64,000 bases of DNA from Azospirillum fermentarium. Its GTDB lineage: Bacteria; Pseudomonadota; Alphaproteobacteria; Azospirillales; Azospirillaceae. Numbering within the stretch: the stretch's first letter is position 1; the number at the start of each line of letters is the position of its first letter. Below are positions 9,058 to 18,410 of the stretch, piece by piece. Below the pieces are notes generated by a model, which worked only from the letters and a program-made list of their open reading frames with translations, made no database searches and had not been told where the DNA came from. The DNA lies in NCBI RefSeq assembly GCF_025961205.1, contig NZ_JAOQNH010000001.1, forward strand, positions 1-64,000, written 5' to 3'. The translations under genes and the position numbers were made by a program.

Positions 9058-10800
9058 TCAGAAGAACAGGCTGTCGATATCGTCCTCCGCCTGGGCCGCC
9101 GGGCTGGCGGCGGGGGGCGGCGTCAGCAGACCGTCGCCGCCCAGAAGGGCCCGGTGGATCGCCCGCTCCCGCTCCATGGTGTAGAGCGGCTGGAGCCGGC
9201 GGGCCAGCTCGTCCCGCACCGCCGGTCCCGCCACCGCGGCGCTGTCCGCCGGAACCAGGGTTTCCAGCCGCGCCGCCGCGTCCAGCGCCGCCGAGGCCAC
9301 CTGATGGTGAATGGTGATGCCGCCGGCGGTGCCGCCCAGCCCCTGGGCCACCGCCGCGGTTTCCGCCCGCAGCGTGTCCAGCGCCGCCGACAGGCTGTCG
9401 CCCAGCGCGGTCAGGGCGTCGGCGGATTCCGTCATCACGTCCAGGGGGATGGTGCGTTCGATGGCGTGTTCCGCCTCCGACGCCGCGGCCAGTTCGCCGG
9501 ACAGCTCCATGATCCGGGCCAGGATGGCGGCAATGGCCTGGGTGCATTCCTCGGTGCGCTTGCTGTTGGCGCGCAGTTCGTGGGCCACCACCCCCAGCGC
9601 CCGCCCCTCGGTGCCCAGCCGTCCGCATTTCAAGGTGGCGTTCAGCCCCATGATGCGCATGTCGGCGTCGATGGACCGGATCTTCGCCAGATCGGCGGCC
9701 ATGGCCTGAAACGCCTGGGACACCTGATCGACCACCCCCTGGATGCGCTGGCGCGCCCCGGCATAGGCCCCCAGAAGCTGGCCGGCGCGGGCGATGTCGC
9801 GGGCGATGTCCTGCATGAACAGCCCGCCGCCGCTGCCGGAAAAGGCGGTTTCCGCTTCCGCCTGGATGGCGGCGGCATCGGCGGCCAGGGCGCGGAGGTT
9901 GCGGATCAGCCCCTCCACCTCGGCCCGGTAATCCTCCGCCCCGCCGCGCAACTGGCGGGCCTGGAGCAGGATGGCGGCGGCGGCCAGCGCATCATCCCCG
10001 GCGCCGGGCGTGCACAGGGTGCGCAGGGCGGTGCGCACATGCTCCAGGCGCTGGCTCACGTTGTCGTTGACCTGCAGCTCGGCCACGGTGGCGGCGATGC
10101 GGCGGGACACCTGCTGCGAATGGGTGGCGACGGTTTCCGCCGCGCGGGCGGCCATCTGGCGCCGCCGGGCCAGGGCCGACAGGCTTTCGGTCAGGCGCTG
10201 GCGCACGCTGCCAAGCTCGGCGGCCTCGTTCCGTTCGAAATCCGCCGCCGCGGTGCGGGCCGAGGCGATGCCGGCGTTCACCGTGTGCAGACGGATGGCC
10301 ACCTGCCCGGTCGCCTGCTGGGCAAGCTGGCCCAGCCGCCCCACCTCGCTGGTGAAGACCGAGAAATCGAGCCCCCGCGCCGCCACCTGCACCGCCTGGA
10401 TCTTGCCGTTGATGGCCAGGGCCGCGACCTCGCCCAGAACGCCCTGAAGGCCGGAAAGCTGCTTGCCCGCCTCCTGCGTCAGCTCCTGCAGCCGCAGCAG
10501 CAGCGGTGCCGCCCGGTTATCCCCCTCCGACAGGCGGGTGGTGGCCTGCATCGCCTGTTCCATGGACAGGATCGCGCGGGCCGCGTCGTCCCCATGAAGC
10601 TGGTCCCCCAGGGCCGCCAGCGTGGCCGACAGCCGCCCGAACACGTCCACCGCGCGGCCCAGCGTGCCGCCGATGTCCAGGAAGGTCTGGTCGGCGCTGC
10701 CGGTCACACGGCCCAGCGCGCCGCCGATGGCGGTCAGAGCGGCGGCGATGCGGTCCGGCTCGGCCAATCCGGCCCGGTACGGTTCTGCAAAATCCGGCAT
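9058..10800 (-). CDS. Soluble receptor-like chemotaxis protein with CheZ-like motifs
   Basis: A 580-residue, Ala-rich, almost wholly helical protein with no signal peptide or membrane segment. Two stretches look like degenerate tips of methyl-accepting receptor hairpins. One lies near residues 122-160 (EVAALAINGKIQAVQVAARG) and one near 374-412 (MRIMGLNATLKCGR, ALGVVAHELR). Between them, at about 242-255, LQVNDNVSQRLEHV has the D-x3-Q spacing of the CheZ phosphatase helix. The C terminus (AEDDIDSLFF) resembles the acidic, aromatic CheY-binding peptides of FliM (N-terminal) and CheZ (C-terminal). It is the last gene of the che cluster, 15 bases after a cheW. What is seen is motif resemblance; action on CheY is inference. 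Confidence 0.7.
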   Translation of the reverse strand: MPDFAEPYRAGLAEPDRIAAALTAIGGALGRVTGSADQTFLDIGGTLGRAVDVFGRLSATLAALGDQLHGDDAARAILSMEQAMQATTRLSEGDNRAAPLLLRLQELTQEAGKQLSGLQGVLGEVAALAINGKIQAVQVAARGLDFSVFTSEVGRLGQLAQQATGQVAIRLHTVNAGIASARTAAADFERNEAAELGSVRQRLTESLSALARRRQMAARAAETVATHSQQVSRRIAATVAELQVNDNVSQRLEHVRTALRTLCTPGAGDDALAAAAILLQARQLRGGAEDYRAEVEGLIRNLRALAADAAAIQAEAETAFSGSGGGLFMQDIARDIARAGQLLGAYAGARQRIQGVVDQVSQAFQAMAADLAKIRSIDADMRIMGLNATLKCGRLGTEGRALGVVAHELRANSKRTEECTQAIAAILARIMELSGELAAASEAEHAIERTIPLDVMTESADALTALGDSLSAALDTLRAETAAVAQGLGGTAGGITIHHQVASAALDAAARLETLVPADSAAVAGPAVRDELARRLQPLYTMERERAIHRALLGGDGLLTPPPAASPAAQAEDDIDSLFF

Positions 10801-10815
10801 CGTCTTATCCTCCCC

Positions 10816-11316
10816 TCATCCCGCCGCGACGGACGCCGCGGGGACAAGCAGCATGGTTTCGTCGGACCCGAACAGGTGGCTGACGTCCAGCACGATCACG
10901 AACCGGTCGCCGTGCCGCCCCACCCCCTTGATGAACTGCGACTGCCAGCGCACACCGATGTCGGGCGCGTCCTCCATGGGGTGCTCCGACAGGGGCGTGA
11001 CCTCGTACACCCGGTCGGCCAGCAGGCCCATGATCACCATGCGCCCGTTCAACGGCACGTCCAGAACGATGATGCGCGAGGACGGGGTGGGGGGAACCGG
11101 CGGCAGCCCCAGCTTGGTCCGCAGGTCGATGACCGGCACCGTGCGGTGCCGGACGTCGATCATCCCCATCAGGGCGGGCGGCGCGTTGGGGATGCGGCTG
11201 ATGGGGCAGAGATCCAGGATCTCCTGGACCAGCGCGACGTCGATGGCGAACACCTCCCGGTCGATGCCCAGGGTGACGTACTGGGTGGATGCGCTGAGCG
11301 CTGCGGCTGTGGCCAT
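10816..11316 (-). CDS. cheW: Chemotaxis coupling protein CheW
   Basis: A 166-residue CheW-domain protein that links receptors to CheA. Recognisable segments are YVTLGIDREVFAIDVALVQEI at the N-terminal strand pair, VIDLRTKLGLP, and the C-terminal RFVIVLDVSHLF. It sits between the receptor gene (32 bases away) and the soluble receptor-like gene. It is one of two cheW genes in this cluster and differs clearly from the other. They may serve different receptors, for example the membrane receptor and the soluble receptor-like protein. Confidence 0.95.
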   Translation of the reverse strand: MATAAALSASTQYVTLGIDREVFAIDVALVQEILDLCPISRIPNAPPALMGMIDVRHRTVPVIDLRTKLGLPPVPPTPSSRIIVLDVPLNGRMVIMGLLADRVYEVTPLSEHPMEDAPDIGVRWQSQFIKGVGRHGDRFVIVLDVSHLFGSDETMLLVPAASVAAG

Positions 11317-11348
11317 GGCTGGAGATCCCTACAACAAGGATGGGCGCG

Positions 11349-13199
11349 TCAGTACCGCTGGAACTCGGCGTCCTCGGCGTCCATGTCGATGACGAAGCCG
11401 TCACCGCCGGCCACCCGCGCGGCCTTGGCCTTTTTCACCGTCTCGGCCTTGGGGGCGGCGGGACGGACGGCGGCCTTGGCGCGGGCGGCGGACAGGTGGG
11501 CCACCGGGGCCGTCTTGTGCGGCGGACGGTGGACGGTGGCTGCCGCGTTCACCACGGCCCTGCCGTCCTCGCCCAGGGTGAAGAAGGCGATGGTGTTCTG
11601 GAGCTGCTCGGCCTGGGACGCCAGCTCGACCGAGGTGGCCGACATCTCTTCCGACGCGGCGGCGTTCTGCTGGGTCACCTTGTCCAACTGCTGGATGGCG
11701 AGGTTGACCTGATTGGCGCCGGTGTCCTGTTCCCGGCAGGCGGCGGAGATTTCCTCCACCAGTTCGGCGGTGCGCTTGATGTCGGGCACCAGCTTGCCCA
11801 GCATCTGGCCGGCTTCCTGCGCCACCTTGACGGTTTCCGACGACAGGGCGTTGATCTCGGCGGCGGCGGCCTGGCTGCGTTCGGCCAGCTTGCGCACCTC
11901 CGACGCCACCACGGCGAACCCGCGGCCATGCTCGCCGGCCCGCGCCGCCTCCACCGCGGCGTTCAGGGCCAACAGGTCGGTCTGGCGGGCGATTTCCTGC
12001 ACCACCGTGATCTTCTCGGCGATGGTCTGCATGGCGGTGACCGCGCGTTCCACCGCCACACCGCTGGTCTGGGCGTCCTTGGCCGACTGGCGGGCGATCC
12101 TTTCGGTCTGGCTGGCGTTGTCGGCGGTCTGCTTGATGTTGGCGGCCATCTCCTCCATGGACGAGGCGGCCTCTTCGGTGGCCGACGCCTGTTCGGTGGC
12201 GCCCTGGCTCAACTGTTCGGCGCCCGAGGAAAGCTGTTCGCTGCCGGCGGCCACGTTCTGGGCGGCGTGGATGGATTCGCCCACCACCCCGCGCAGCTTT
12301 TCCACCATGGTCCTCAGCGCGATGCCCAACTGGTCTTCGTCGCACAGCGGCACGATGGTGACGGTCAGGTCGCCCCTGGCGAGCTGGTCGGCGACGCCGG
12401 CGATGGCTTTCTGGTTTTCATTGACGGTGTGGAGCGAGCGGGCCATGTCGCCGATCTCGTCCTTGCGGCCGCGCCCGTCGATGACGGTGCTCATGCGCCG
12501 TTCGGCGATGGCGCCCATGGTCCGCACCATGGCGGCGATGGACACGGTGATCGAGCGCACGATCAAGGTGGCGAGCACGATGGCGGCGGCGGTGCCGATC
12601 AGCACGGCCAGGATGTTCTGGATGCGGGTGGCGTCGTACGTCTCGGTGGATTTCTCATACTCGGCGCGGGAAATCTGATCCTGGAAATCGATCAGGGTGC
12701 GCATGGTGACGTTGACGGTCAGAGCCAGTTCGCGGGCTTCGACCTGAAGCTGGTTTTGCAGCGCGGCGATGGCGGCGGCGTCCGGGGTGCCGCCCAGCAC
12801 CGCGGCGGCGCTGTCCACGAATTTCATGTAGGCGGCCATGGCGATGCCGGCCTTGTCCGACGTCTCCTTCTCCTTGGGCGTCGAGGCGGTGGAGAGATAG
12901 CCCGCCCACTGCTTGTCGATCTCCTTGCGCAGATTGGCGATGACCGCGTTGTTTTCCCGCCGCAGCTCGGTGCTGGAGGAGATGGAGCTTTCCAGCATCC
13001 GCCCGCGGATGCGGCCGATGTTGTCCACGATGATGCCAAGCTGGACCAGACAGACCGTGCGGTCGTTGTAGACCGTCCGCAGCGAGGCGTTGATCTGCCC
13101 CATGCCCCGGTCGCCCAGCCAGGTGACCAGCACCAGCGGCACCGCCATGGCCAGTAGCAGGATGATCAGCCGCGAGCGGATCTTCATGTTGGCGAACAT
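11349..13199 (-). CDS. Methyl-accepting chemotaxis protein (membrane receptor)
   Basis: A 616-residue receptor with an N-terminal membrane helix (about 8-27), a periplasmic region of about 160 residues predicted helical (4-helix-bundle type), a second membrane helix (about 190-213), a HAMP domain, and a cytoplasmic methyl-accepting domain. The hairpin tip is canonical ([20 protein letters not shown]). A long Ala/Lys/Pro-rich linker follows, ending in DAEFQRY. The last five residues fit the x-[HFYW]-x2-[HFYW] pattern of CheR/CheB tethering pentapeptides. The ligand cannot be told from sequence. It lies between the two cheW genes, downstream of cheA. Confidence 0.95.
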   Translation of the reverse strand: MFANMKIRSRLIILLLAMAVPLVLVTWLGDRGMGQINASLRTVYNDRTVCLVQLGIIVDNIGRIRGRMLESSISSSTELRRENNAVIANLRKEIDKQWAGYLSTASTPKEKETSDKAGIAMAAYMKFVDSAAAVLGGTPDAAAIAALQNQLQVEARELALTVNVTMRTLIDFQDQISRAEYEKSTETYDATRIQNILAVLIGTAAAIVLATLIVRSITVSIAAMVRTMGAIAERRMSTVIDGRGRKDEIGDMARSLHTVNENQKAIAGVADQLARGDLTVTIVPLCDEDQLGIALRTMVEKLRGVVGESIHAAQNVAAGSEQLSSGAEQLSQGATEQASATEEAASSMEEMAANIKQTADNASQTERIARQSAKDAQTSGVAVERAVTAMQTIAEKITVVQEIARQTDLLALNAAVEAARAGEHGRGFAVVASEVRKLAERSQAAAAEINALSSETVKVAQEAGQMLGKLVPDIKRTAELVEEISAACREQDTGANQVNLAIQQLDKVTQQNAAASEEMSATSVELASQAEQLQNTIAFFTLGEDGRAVVNAAATVHRPPHKTAPVAHLSAARAKAAVRPAAPKAETVKKAKAARVAGGDGFVIDMDAEDAEFQRY

Positions 13200-13238
13200 T
13201 ATGTCTCTCCCTGATGGGGCCGCCGGACGGGCGGGCGG

Positions 13239-13763
13239 TTACGGTTCGCCGGTGGCGAAAACCCGGTCGATGTCGAGAATGATGAGGAATTCACCGTTCC
13301 GGCGGCCGATGCCGCGGATGAATTCGGGGCGCCAGCGCATGCCGACGCGCGGCGGGGCTTCGATGACGTGGGGGCCGGTGCCGGCCACCTCGTAAACCTT
13401 GTCGGCCAGGATGCCGACCGTGGTGGGCTCCCCGTCCACGGTGACCTCGATCACCACGATGCGGGTGTCGATGGTGTGCTGGCCGCACGGCATGCCGAAC
13501 AGCACCCGCAGGTCCACCAGCGGCACCACCTTGCCCCGCACGTTGATCAGGCCGGGGGCGTGGTCGGGGGCGTTGGGCACGGCGGTGATGGGGATCAGGT
13601 CCAGGATTTCGCTGACGATGATGGCGTCCAGGGCGAACATCTCGCCGGCCAGGGCCATGGTCAGCATCTCCATGGGCGGTGACGCCGCCGGGGCCCGCAG
13701 GACCGGGGCGGGGGCCGCCGGGCCGCGGGATGCGGTATCGGGGGTGACGGTATCGCTGGTCAT
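13239..13763 (-). CDS. cheW: Chemotaxis coupling protein CheW
   Basis: A 174-residue CheW with an extra N-terminal Ala/Pro-rich stretch of about 30 residues before the domain begins at MEMLTMALAGEMFALDAIIV. Conserved parts include GLINVRGKVVPLVDLRVLFG and the C-terminal FLIILDIDRVF. It follows cheA by 34 bases and precedes the membrane receptor by 39. It would complete the CheA-CheW-receptor array. Confidence 0.95.
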   Translation of the reverse strand: MTSDTVTPDTASRGPAAPAPVLRAPAASPPMEMLTMALAGEMFALDAIIVSEILDLIPITAVPNAPDHAPGLINVRGKVVPLVDLRVLFGMPCGQHTIDTRIVVIEVTVDGEPTTVGILADKVYEVAGTGPHVIEAPPRVGMRWRPEFIRGIGRRNGEFLIILDIDRVFATGEP

Positions 13764-13797
13764 CGTGGCGCTCCTTGCCCAAGGCCCGTCCGGTGCG

Positions 13798-15816
13798 TCA
13801 CGACGCTTTCCGGTGGTTTTCGCAGGACTGGCCGAAATCGATCAGGCGCGGCACGTCCAGGATCAGGGCGACGGTGCCGTCCCCCAGGATGGTCGCGCCG
13901 GAAAAGGACTGAACGCCGGAATGGATCTTCGACAGCGACTTGATCACCGTCTGGTAGTCGCCGATGATCTGGTCCACCGCCAACCCCACCCGCGCCTCGC
14001 CCGCCGACACCACCACCACCTTCTGGAAGGGTTCGGGCGGGGCCTGGACGTTGAACAGGGTCTTCAGGCGCAGGAACGGCACCACCTCGTCACGGATGTT
14101 GAGGAAATCCCGGCCCGTGGAGCGCAGGTCGTCGGCGGACGTCAGCTCCACGCATTCCTCCACCGCCGACAGCGGGATGACGTAGCGCCCGGTGCCCACC
14201 CGCACCAGCAGCCCGTCGATGATCGCCAGCGTCAGCGGCAGGCGCAGCGTCATCACCGTCCCCTGCCCCGGCGTGCTGGCGATGTCGATGGTGCCGCGCA
14301 GGGCGTCGATGGACCGCTTGACCACATCCATGCCCACGCCGCGCCCGGACACGCTGGTGATGCGGGCCGCGGTGGAAAAACCGGGCTGCAGGATCAACTG
14401 GAACAGCTCGCCGTCCGACAGGTCGGCGCCGGGGGGGATCAGGCCGTTCTCCTCCGCCTTCGCCCGCACCCGCGCCGGGTCGATGCCCGCACCGTCGTCC
14501 CGGATGGTGATCAGAACCTGGGCGCCGGAATGGACCGCCGACAGGTGCACGCAGCCCTGGCGGGGCTTTCCCCCCGCGGCCCGTCCGCCGGGGTCTTCGA
14601 TGCCATGATCCAGGCTGTTGCGGATCAGGTGGACCAGAGGGTCGTGCAGCCGTTCGATGACGGTCTTGTCCAGTTCCGTTTCTTCGCCGGCGGTGGTCAG
14701 GACCACCTCCTTCCCCAACTCCTGCGACAGGTCGCGGACCAGACGGCGGAAGCGGCTGAACAGCGAGCCGATGGGCACCATGCGGATGCCCATGGTGGTG
14801 TCGCGCAGTTGCGACGACAGCCGTTCGATCTCCTCCACCAGCGCCGTCAGGTGCAGATCCTGGCCGCTGCTGGCCAACTGGCGCAGGCGCGCCTGGGCGA
14901 TGACCAGTTCGCCCACCTGATCCATCAGCTCGTCCAGCCGCTCGGCCTGCACGCGGATGCCGGTGTCTTCGCGGCGGGCGGCCTTCTCGGCGTCGGCGCG
15001 CGGCGGCGGGGCCGGCTCGGCCGGGGCGGCGGGCGCCGGATGCGGCGAAAGACCGCAAGGACCGTCACCGGCCGCTACCGGCACGGGCTCCGTCCGTTCG
15101 GGCTCCGGCACCACCGTTTCGACGGTCAGGTCCATGTCGTCCACCACGAACATGAACACCTCGTCGATGCACGAGGCCGGACGGCTGGTGGTCAGGCGGC
15201 ATTCCCAGGTGAGGTAGCTGCCGCACGGGTCGATCGCGTCCAGCGGCGGGATGGCCGCGGTGTCCGGGATCACGGTGCAGTCGCCCAGATCCCGCAGTTC
15301 CCGCAGCAGCAGCAGCGGGTTGGCCCCCATGCCCAGCGCATGGCGGGCCAGGGTGAAGGTGATGCGGAAGGTGGTCCGCCCCGCCCCGCCCGCCGGGCCG
15401 GCTGCCCCGCCGCCGGCGCCGGGGACGGCCGGATGGGGGGCCGCCCCCATCACCGCCGCCAGCCGGGCCAGGATCGCCTCGGTCCGGCCGGGTTCGGCGG
15501 CGTCCGGTTCCTCGATCAGGGTGCGCATGTGGTCCTTGGCGGCCAGCGCCACCTCGACCAGATCGCGGGTCACCGCCGCCTGCCCCTTGCGCACCATGTC
15601 GAAGGCGTTTTCCACATGGTGGGTGAAGGCGGATGCGGCGTCGAACCCGAACATGGCGCCCGACCCCTTGATGGTGTGGAGCGCGCGGAACGCGGTGTCG
15701 ATCAGATCCTTGTCGGCGGGGCTGGCCTCGATGTCGAGCAGGGTGGTTTCCAGTTGCTCGAACAGCTCGCGGGCTTCGATGCGGAATGTCTCGACGGGAT
15801 CGGTGGCGGCGGCCAT
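13798..15816 (-). CDS. cheA: Chemotaxis histidine kinase CheA
   Basis: A 672-residue kinase that phosphorylates CheY and CheB. Order: Hpt domain with H47 in ALHTIKGSG; a middle domain (about 175-270) that is not a typical P2; a Pro/Ala-rich linker; the P3 dimer helices (ERLDELMDQVGELVIAQ); a P4 ATPase with N box LIRNSLDHGIE, G1 box DDGAGID and GRGVGMDVVK; and a C-terminal CheW-like domain. The frame is open upstream, but ATG 15816 overlaps the stop of the STAS gene (TGATG) and starts right before the Hpt domain. It is the core of the cluster. Confidence 0.97.
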   Translation of the reverse strand: MAAATDPVETFRIEARELFEQLETTLLDIEASPADKDLIDTAFRALHTIKGSGAMFGFDAASAFTHHVENAFDMVRKGQAAVTRDLVEVALAAKDHMRTLIEEPDAAEPGRTEAILARLAAVMGAAPHPAVPGAGGGAAGPAGGAGRTTFRITFTLARHALGMGANPLLLLRELRDLGDCTVIPDTAAIPPLDAIDPCGSYLTWECRLTTSRPASCIDEVFMFVVDDMDLTVETVVPEPERTEPVPVAAGDGPCGLSPHPAPAAPAEPAPPPRADAEKAARREDTGIRVQAERLDELMDQVGELVIAQARLRQLASSGQDLHLTALVEEIERLSSQLRDTTMGIRMVPIGSLFSRFRRLVRDLSQELGKEVVLTTAGEETELDKTVIERLHDPLVHLIRNSLDHGIEDPGGRAAGGKPRQGCVHLSAVHSGAQVLITIRDDGAGIDPARVRAKAEENGLIPPGADLSDGELFQLILQPGFSTAARITSVSGRGVGMDVVKRSIDALRGTIDIASTPGQGTVMTLRLPLTLAIIDGLLVRVGTGRYVIPLSAVEECVELTSADDLRSTGRDFLNIRDEVVPFLRLKTLFNVQAPPEPFQKVVVVSAGEARVGLAVDQIIGDYQTVIKSLSKIHSGVQSFSGATILGDGTVALILDVPRLIDFGQSCENHRKAS

Positions 15817-16127
15817 CAGGCAAGTCTCCCTTCGGTCCAGAACGGGGCCTGCGGTCCGTCCGCCAGACCGCAGACCGCCAGGGCATCCAGCAGCGCCCCG
15901 CCCGCCGGGCCGGACATCATCAGCGTCTTGCCGGCGGCGGCGGCGCTCGTGCGGGCGGCAAGGATCAGTTGAATGAAGGTGATGTCGGCTTCGGTCACGC
16001 CGGAGCAGTCGATTTCGACGCGTTCCGACGTTTCCAGCGCTTCCCTCAGACGCCCGAAGACCTCTTCCGCCTCGCGGATGGTCAGAGCGCCCGAAAACCC
16101 GATCACCACGGTCGGTGCCTGCGGCAT
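15816..16127 (-). CDS. STAS-domain protein of the chemotaxis operon
   Basis: A 103-residue single STAS domain (VVIGFSGALTIREAEEVF at the start, then VEIDCSGVTEADITFIQLIL). The last part resembles the STAS proteins found beside cheA genes in other proteobacteria. In anti-sigma antagonists a Ser at the D-S-S-G site is phosphorylated; here the local sequence is A-D-I-T, so a Thr may take that place. The stop overlaps the cheA start, giving strict translational coupling. What it binds is unknown. It may link the array to a second output, or it may modulate CheA. Confidence 0.85.
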   Translation of the reverse strand: MPQAPTVVIGFSGALTIREAEEVFGRLREALETSERVEIDCSGVTEADITFIQLILAARTSAAAAGKTLMMSGPAGGALLDALAVCGLADGPQAPFWTEGRLA

Positions 16128-16195
16128 GTCCCGTCTCCCCGGCCTGTTGGCTTCGGTTCAGCCTAGAAGGGGGACGGGTATATGAGGGAGGAGCG

Positions 16196-16227
16196 GAACG
16201 GCTACGCCTGTATGGAAAAGGTATATG
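16196..16227 (-). promoter_or_regulatory. Shared che element, copy 1 (upstream of STAS-cheA)
   Basis: A 32-base segment 69 bases before the STAS start. On the minus strand it reads CATATACC-TTTTCC-N9-GTAGCCGTTC. It is closely matched by the segment at 20798-20829 before cheY and more loosely by 21682-21713 before the hybrid kinase. It is a likely promoter or regulator site; the protein that reads it is not known. Confidence 0.55.
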
Positions 16228-16232
16228 GACGG

Positions 16233-18410
16233 TCAGCACCCGTCCGGGTGACGCCTATCCGTCCGGATGAAGCCGGCGAAATCATCCGCCGCCAGCGGGC
16301 GGGAGAACAGGAACCCCTGGGCGAAATCGCAGCCGCAGTCCTTGAGGAAATCAAGCTGGCCGGTGGTTTCCACCCCTTCGGCCACCACCTCCAGATCCAG
16401 GGTGTGGGCCATGGCGACGATCGCCTGGGTCAGGGCCGCGTCCTGGGGCCGGTGCATCACCTTGGCGATGAACGACCGGTCCACCTTCAGCACGTCGAAG
16501 GGGAACTGGGTCAGATAGCCCATGGCCGAATAGCCGGTGCCGAAATCGTCGATGGCGAAACGCAGCCCCATGGCGCGCAGGTCTTCCAGCAGCGCCTTGG
16601 TATGGGCCGAGGTGTCCAGCAGCAGCCGCTCGGTGACCTCGATCTCCAACTGCCCCGGCGGGACGGCATGGGTGTGCAGCGCCCGCCCGATCACGTCCTG
16701 CAGCGACCGGTCGATCATCTGCCGGCTGGATACGTTGACGGCGATGCGCCCGGTGCGGATGCCCCGGGCGCGCCACGCGGCCAGATCGCGGCAGACGGTT
16801 TCGATCACCCAGGCGCCGATGGGAATGATCAGGCCGGTGGCCTCGGCCATGGGGATGAACTGGTCCGGGGGCACCGGGCCCAGCTCGGCGGAGGTCCAGC
16901 GCAACAGCGCCTCCGCCCCCAGCACGCGGCCGCTGCGCACATCCACCAGCGGGTGATAGACCAGCGCCATCTCCTGCCGGGCCAGGGCGTGGCGCAGGCC
17001 GGTTTCGATGGCCTGATGCTGCCGGGCACGGCTGTCGAGCGCCTGGGTGAAGAAGCGCCAGTGGCGCAGCGCGCCCCGCCCCCCGCCCTCGGCCCCGCCG
17101 CCCGCCGCGGGCACGGCGGCGGCGGCGCTGCGCAGCAGCATCTGCGGCGTCTGGCCGTCGCCGGGATAGGTGGCGATGCCGATGCGGGCGGACACGAAGA
17201 TCTCGGTGCCGCCGATGACGAAGGGGGCGCCGAGCGCGGTGCAGATGCGCTCGGCCATGGTTTCGGGGGATGTCACCGCGGGTGCCGTCAGCGGGCCGAC
17301 GATGGGCATGACCACGGCGAAATCGTCGTCGCCGGTGCGGGCGACGGTATCGGTGACGCTCACCTCCCCCTGCAGACGCTGGGCCACCGCGCGCAGAAGC
17401 TCGTCCCCCGCCTCGTGCCCCAGGGTATCGTTGACGGCCTTGAACCGGTCGAGGTCCACCATCATCACCACAAGCTGGCAATGGTCGCGCCCGGCATGGG
17501 CGATCGCCTGGCTCAGCCGGTCCTGCAGCAGCATGCGGTTGGGCAGGCCGGTCAGGGAATCGTAATTGGCCTGCCATTCCAGCCGCGCTTCGTATTCCTT
17601 GCGCAGGGTGATGTCTTCGGTGATGGCGACGTAATTGGTGATGGTGCCGGCGGCGTCGCGGATGGGCGACACCACCGCCGATTCCCAGAACAGGCTGCCG
17701 TCCTTGCGGTGGCTCTGGAAGGTGCCGCGCCAGTCGCGGCCCGCGGTCAGGGCGGCCCGCAGATCCTCATAGGTTTCCGGGGCCAGGATGTTCGGCACCA
17801 GAAAGCCCGGCTTTTCCCCGATCACCTCCGACGGCTGGTAGCCGGTGGTTTCCACGAACGTCGGGTTCACGTACTCGATCAGCCCGTCGCTGTCGGTGAT
17901 GAGCACCGACGACGGGCTCTGACGGATCACCAGCGAGGTCTTGCGCACCTCGTCGGTCAGCCACTGCGACACCTCGGCCAGCGCCTTGTGCGCCCGGCAG
18001 GACGCCAGCAGGTTGCGCATGCGCGCCACGAACTCGATGCCGTCGATGGGCTTGGTCAGGAAATCGGTGGCGCCGCTTTGCAGCGCCATGTACCGGACGT
18101 CGCGGTCGTCGGCCGCGGTCACCATCACCACCGGCACCAGGGCATGGCGCGGGTCGGCGCGGATGGCCTCGATCACCGCCAGGCCGTCGGGGGGCGGCAT
18201 CTGATAGTCCACCACCAGCAGATCGAAACTGTTGGCCCGGCACCACCCCATCCCCTGCCCGGAATCGGTGAAGCCGATGGGGGTGCAGTCCTCGATGGCT
18301 TCCAGCAGGCGGATCATCTGGCGCAGCGCGCTGGCGCTGTCGTCGATGACCACCGCCCGCTGCCGGGCGGGGGGTGGCAGCCGGGCGGTCACAGCGCATC
18401 CGCCCGGCAT
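16233..18410 (-). CDS. Response regulator with PAS, degenerate GGDEF and EAL domains
   Basis: A 725-residue c-di-GMP protein. Order: receiver domain ([13 protein letters not shown], phospho-Asp in [13 protein letters not shown], Lys in FLTKPID), a PAS domain with PAC (about 160-270), a GGDEF domain and an EAL domain. The cyclase motif reads TGDDDF instead of GGDEF, so synthesis is unlikely. The EAL domain keeps GAEALLRW and [12 protein letters not shown], so phosphodiesterase activity is expected. ATG 18410 gives a 22-base overlap with cheB. A GTG at 18392 that overlaps the cheB stop (GTGA) is an equally possible start. Its place between cheB and the STAS gene suggests CheA or a kinase controls it through the receiver. 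Confidence 0.9.
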   Translation of the reverse strand: MPGGCAVTARLPPPARQRAVVIDDSASALRQMIRLLEAIEDCTPIGFTDSGQGMGWCRANSFDLLVVDYQMPPPDGLAVIEAIRADPRHALVPVVMVTAADDRDVRYMALQSGATDFLTKPIDGIEFVARMRNLLASCRAHKALAEVSQWLTDEVRKTSLVIRQSPSSVLITDSDGLIEYVNPTFVETTGYQPSEVIGEKPGFLVPNILAPETYEDLRAALTAGRDWRGTFQSHRKDGSLFWESAVVSPIRDAAGTITNYVAITEDITLRKEYEARLEWQANYDSLTGLPNRMLLQDRLSQAIAHAGRDHCQLVVMMVDLDRFKAVNDTLGHEAGDELLRAVAQRLQGEVSVTDTVARTGDDDFAVVMPIVGPLTAPAVTSPETMAERICTALGAPFVIGGTEIFVSARIGIATYPGDGQTPQMLLRSAAAAVPAAGGGAEGGGRGALRHWRFFTQALDSRARQHQAIETGLRHALARQEMALVYHPLVDVRSGRVLGAEALLRWTSAELGPVPPDQFIPMAEATGLIIPIGAWVIETVCRDLAAWRARGIRTGRIAVNVSSRQMIDRSLQDVIGRALHTHAVPPGQLEIEVTERLLLDTSAHTKALLEDLRAMGLRFAIDDFGTGYSAMGYLTQFPFDVLKVDRSFIAKVMHRPQDAALTQAIVAMAHTLDLEVVAEGVETTGQLDFLKDCGCDFAQGFLFSRPLAADDFAGFIRTDRRHPDGC

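Noticed and set aside
9043..13157. Long plus-strand open frames opposite the chemotaxis genes
   Set aside because: High GC content keeps antisense frames open; the products are His/Gly/Arg-rich and lack domains, while the minus-strand genes have clear families.
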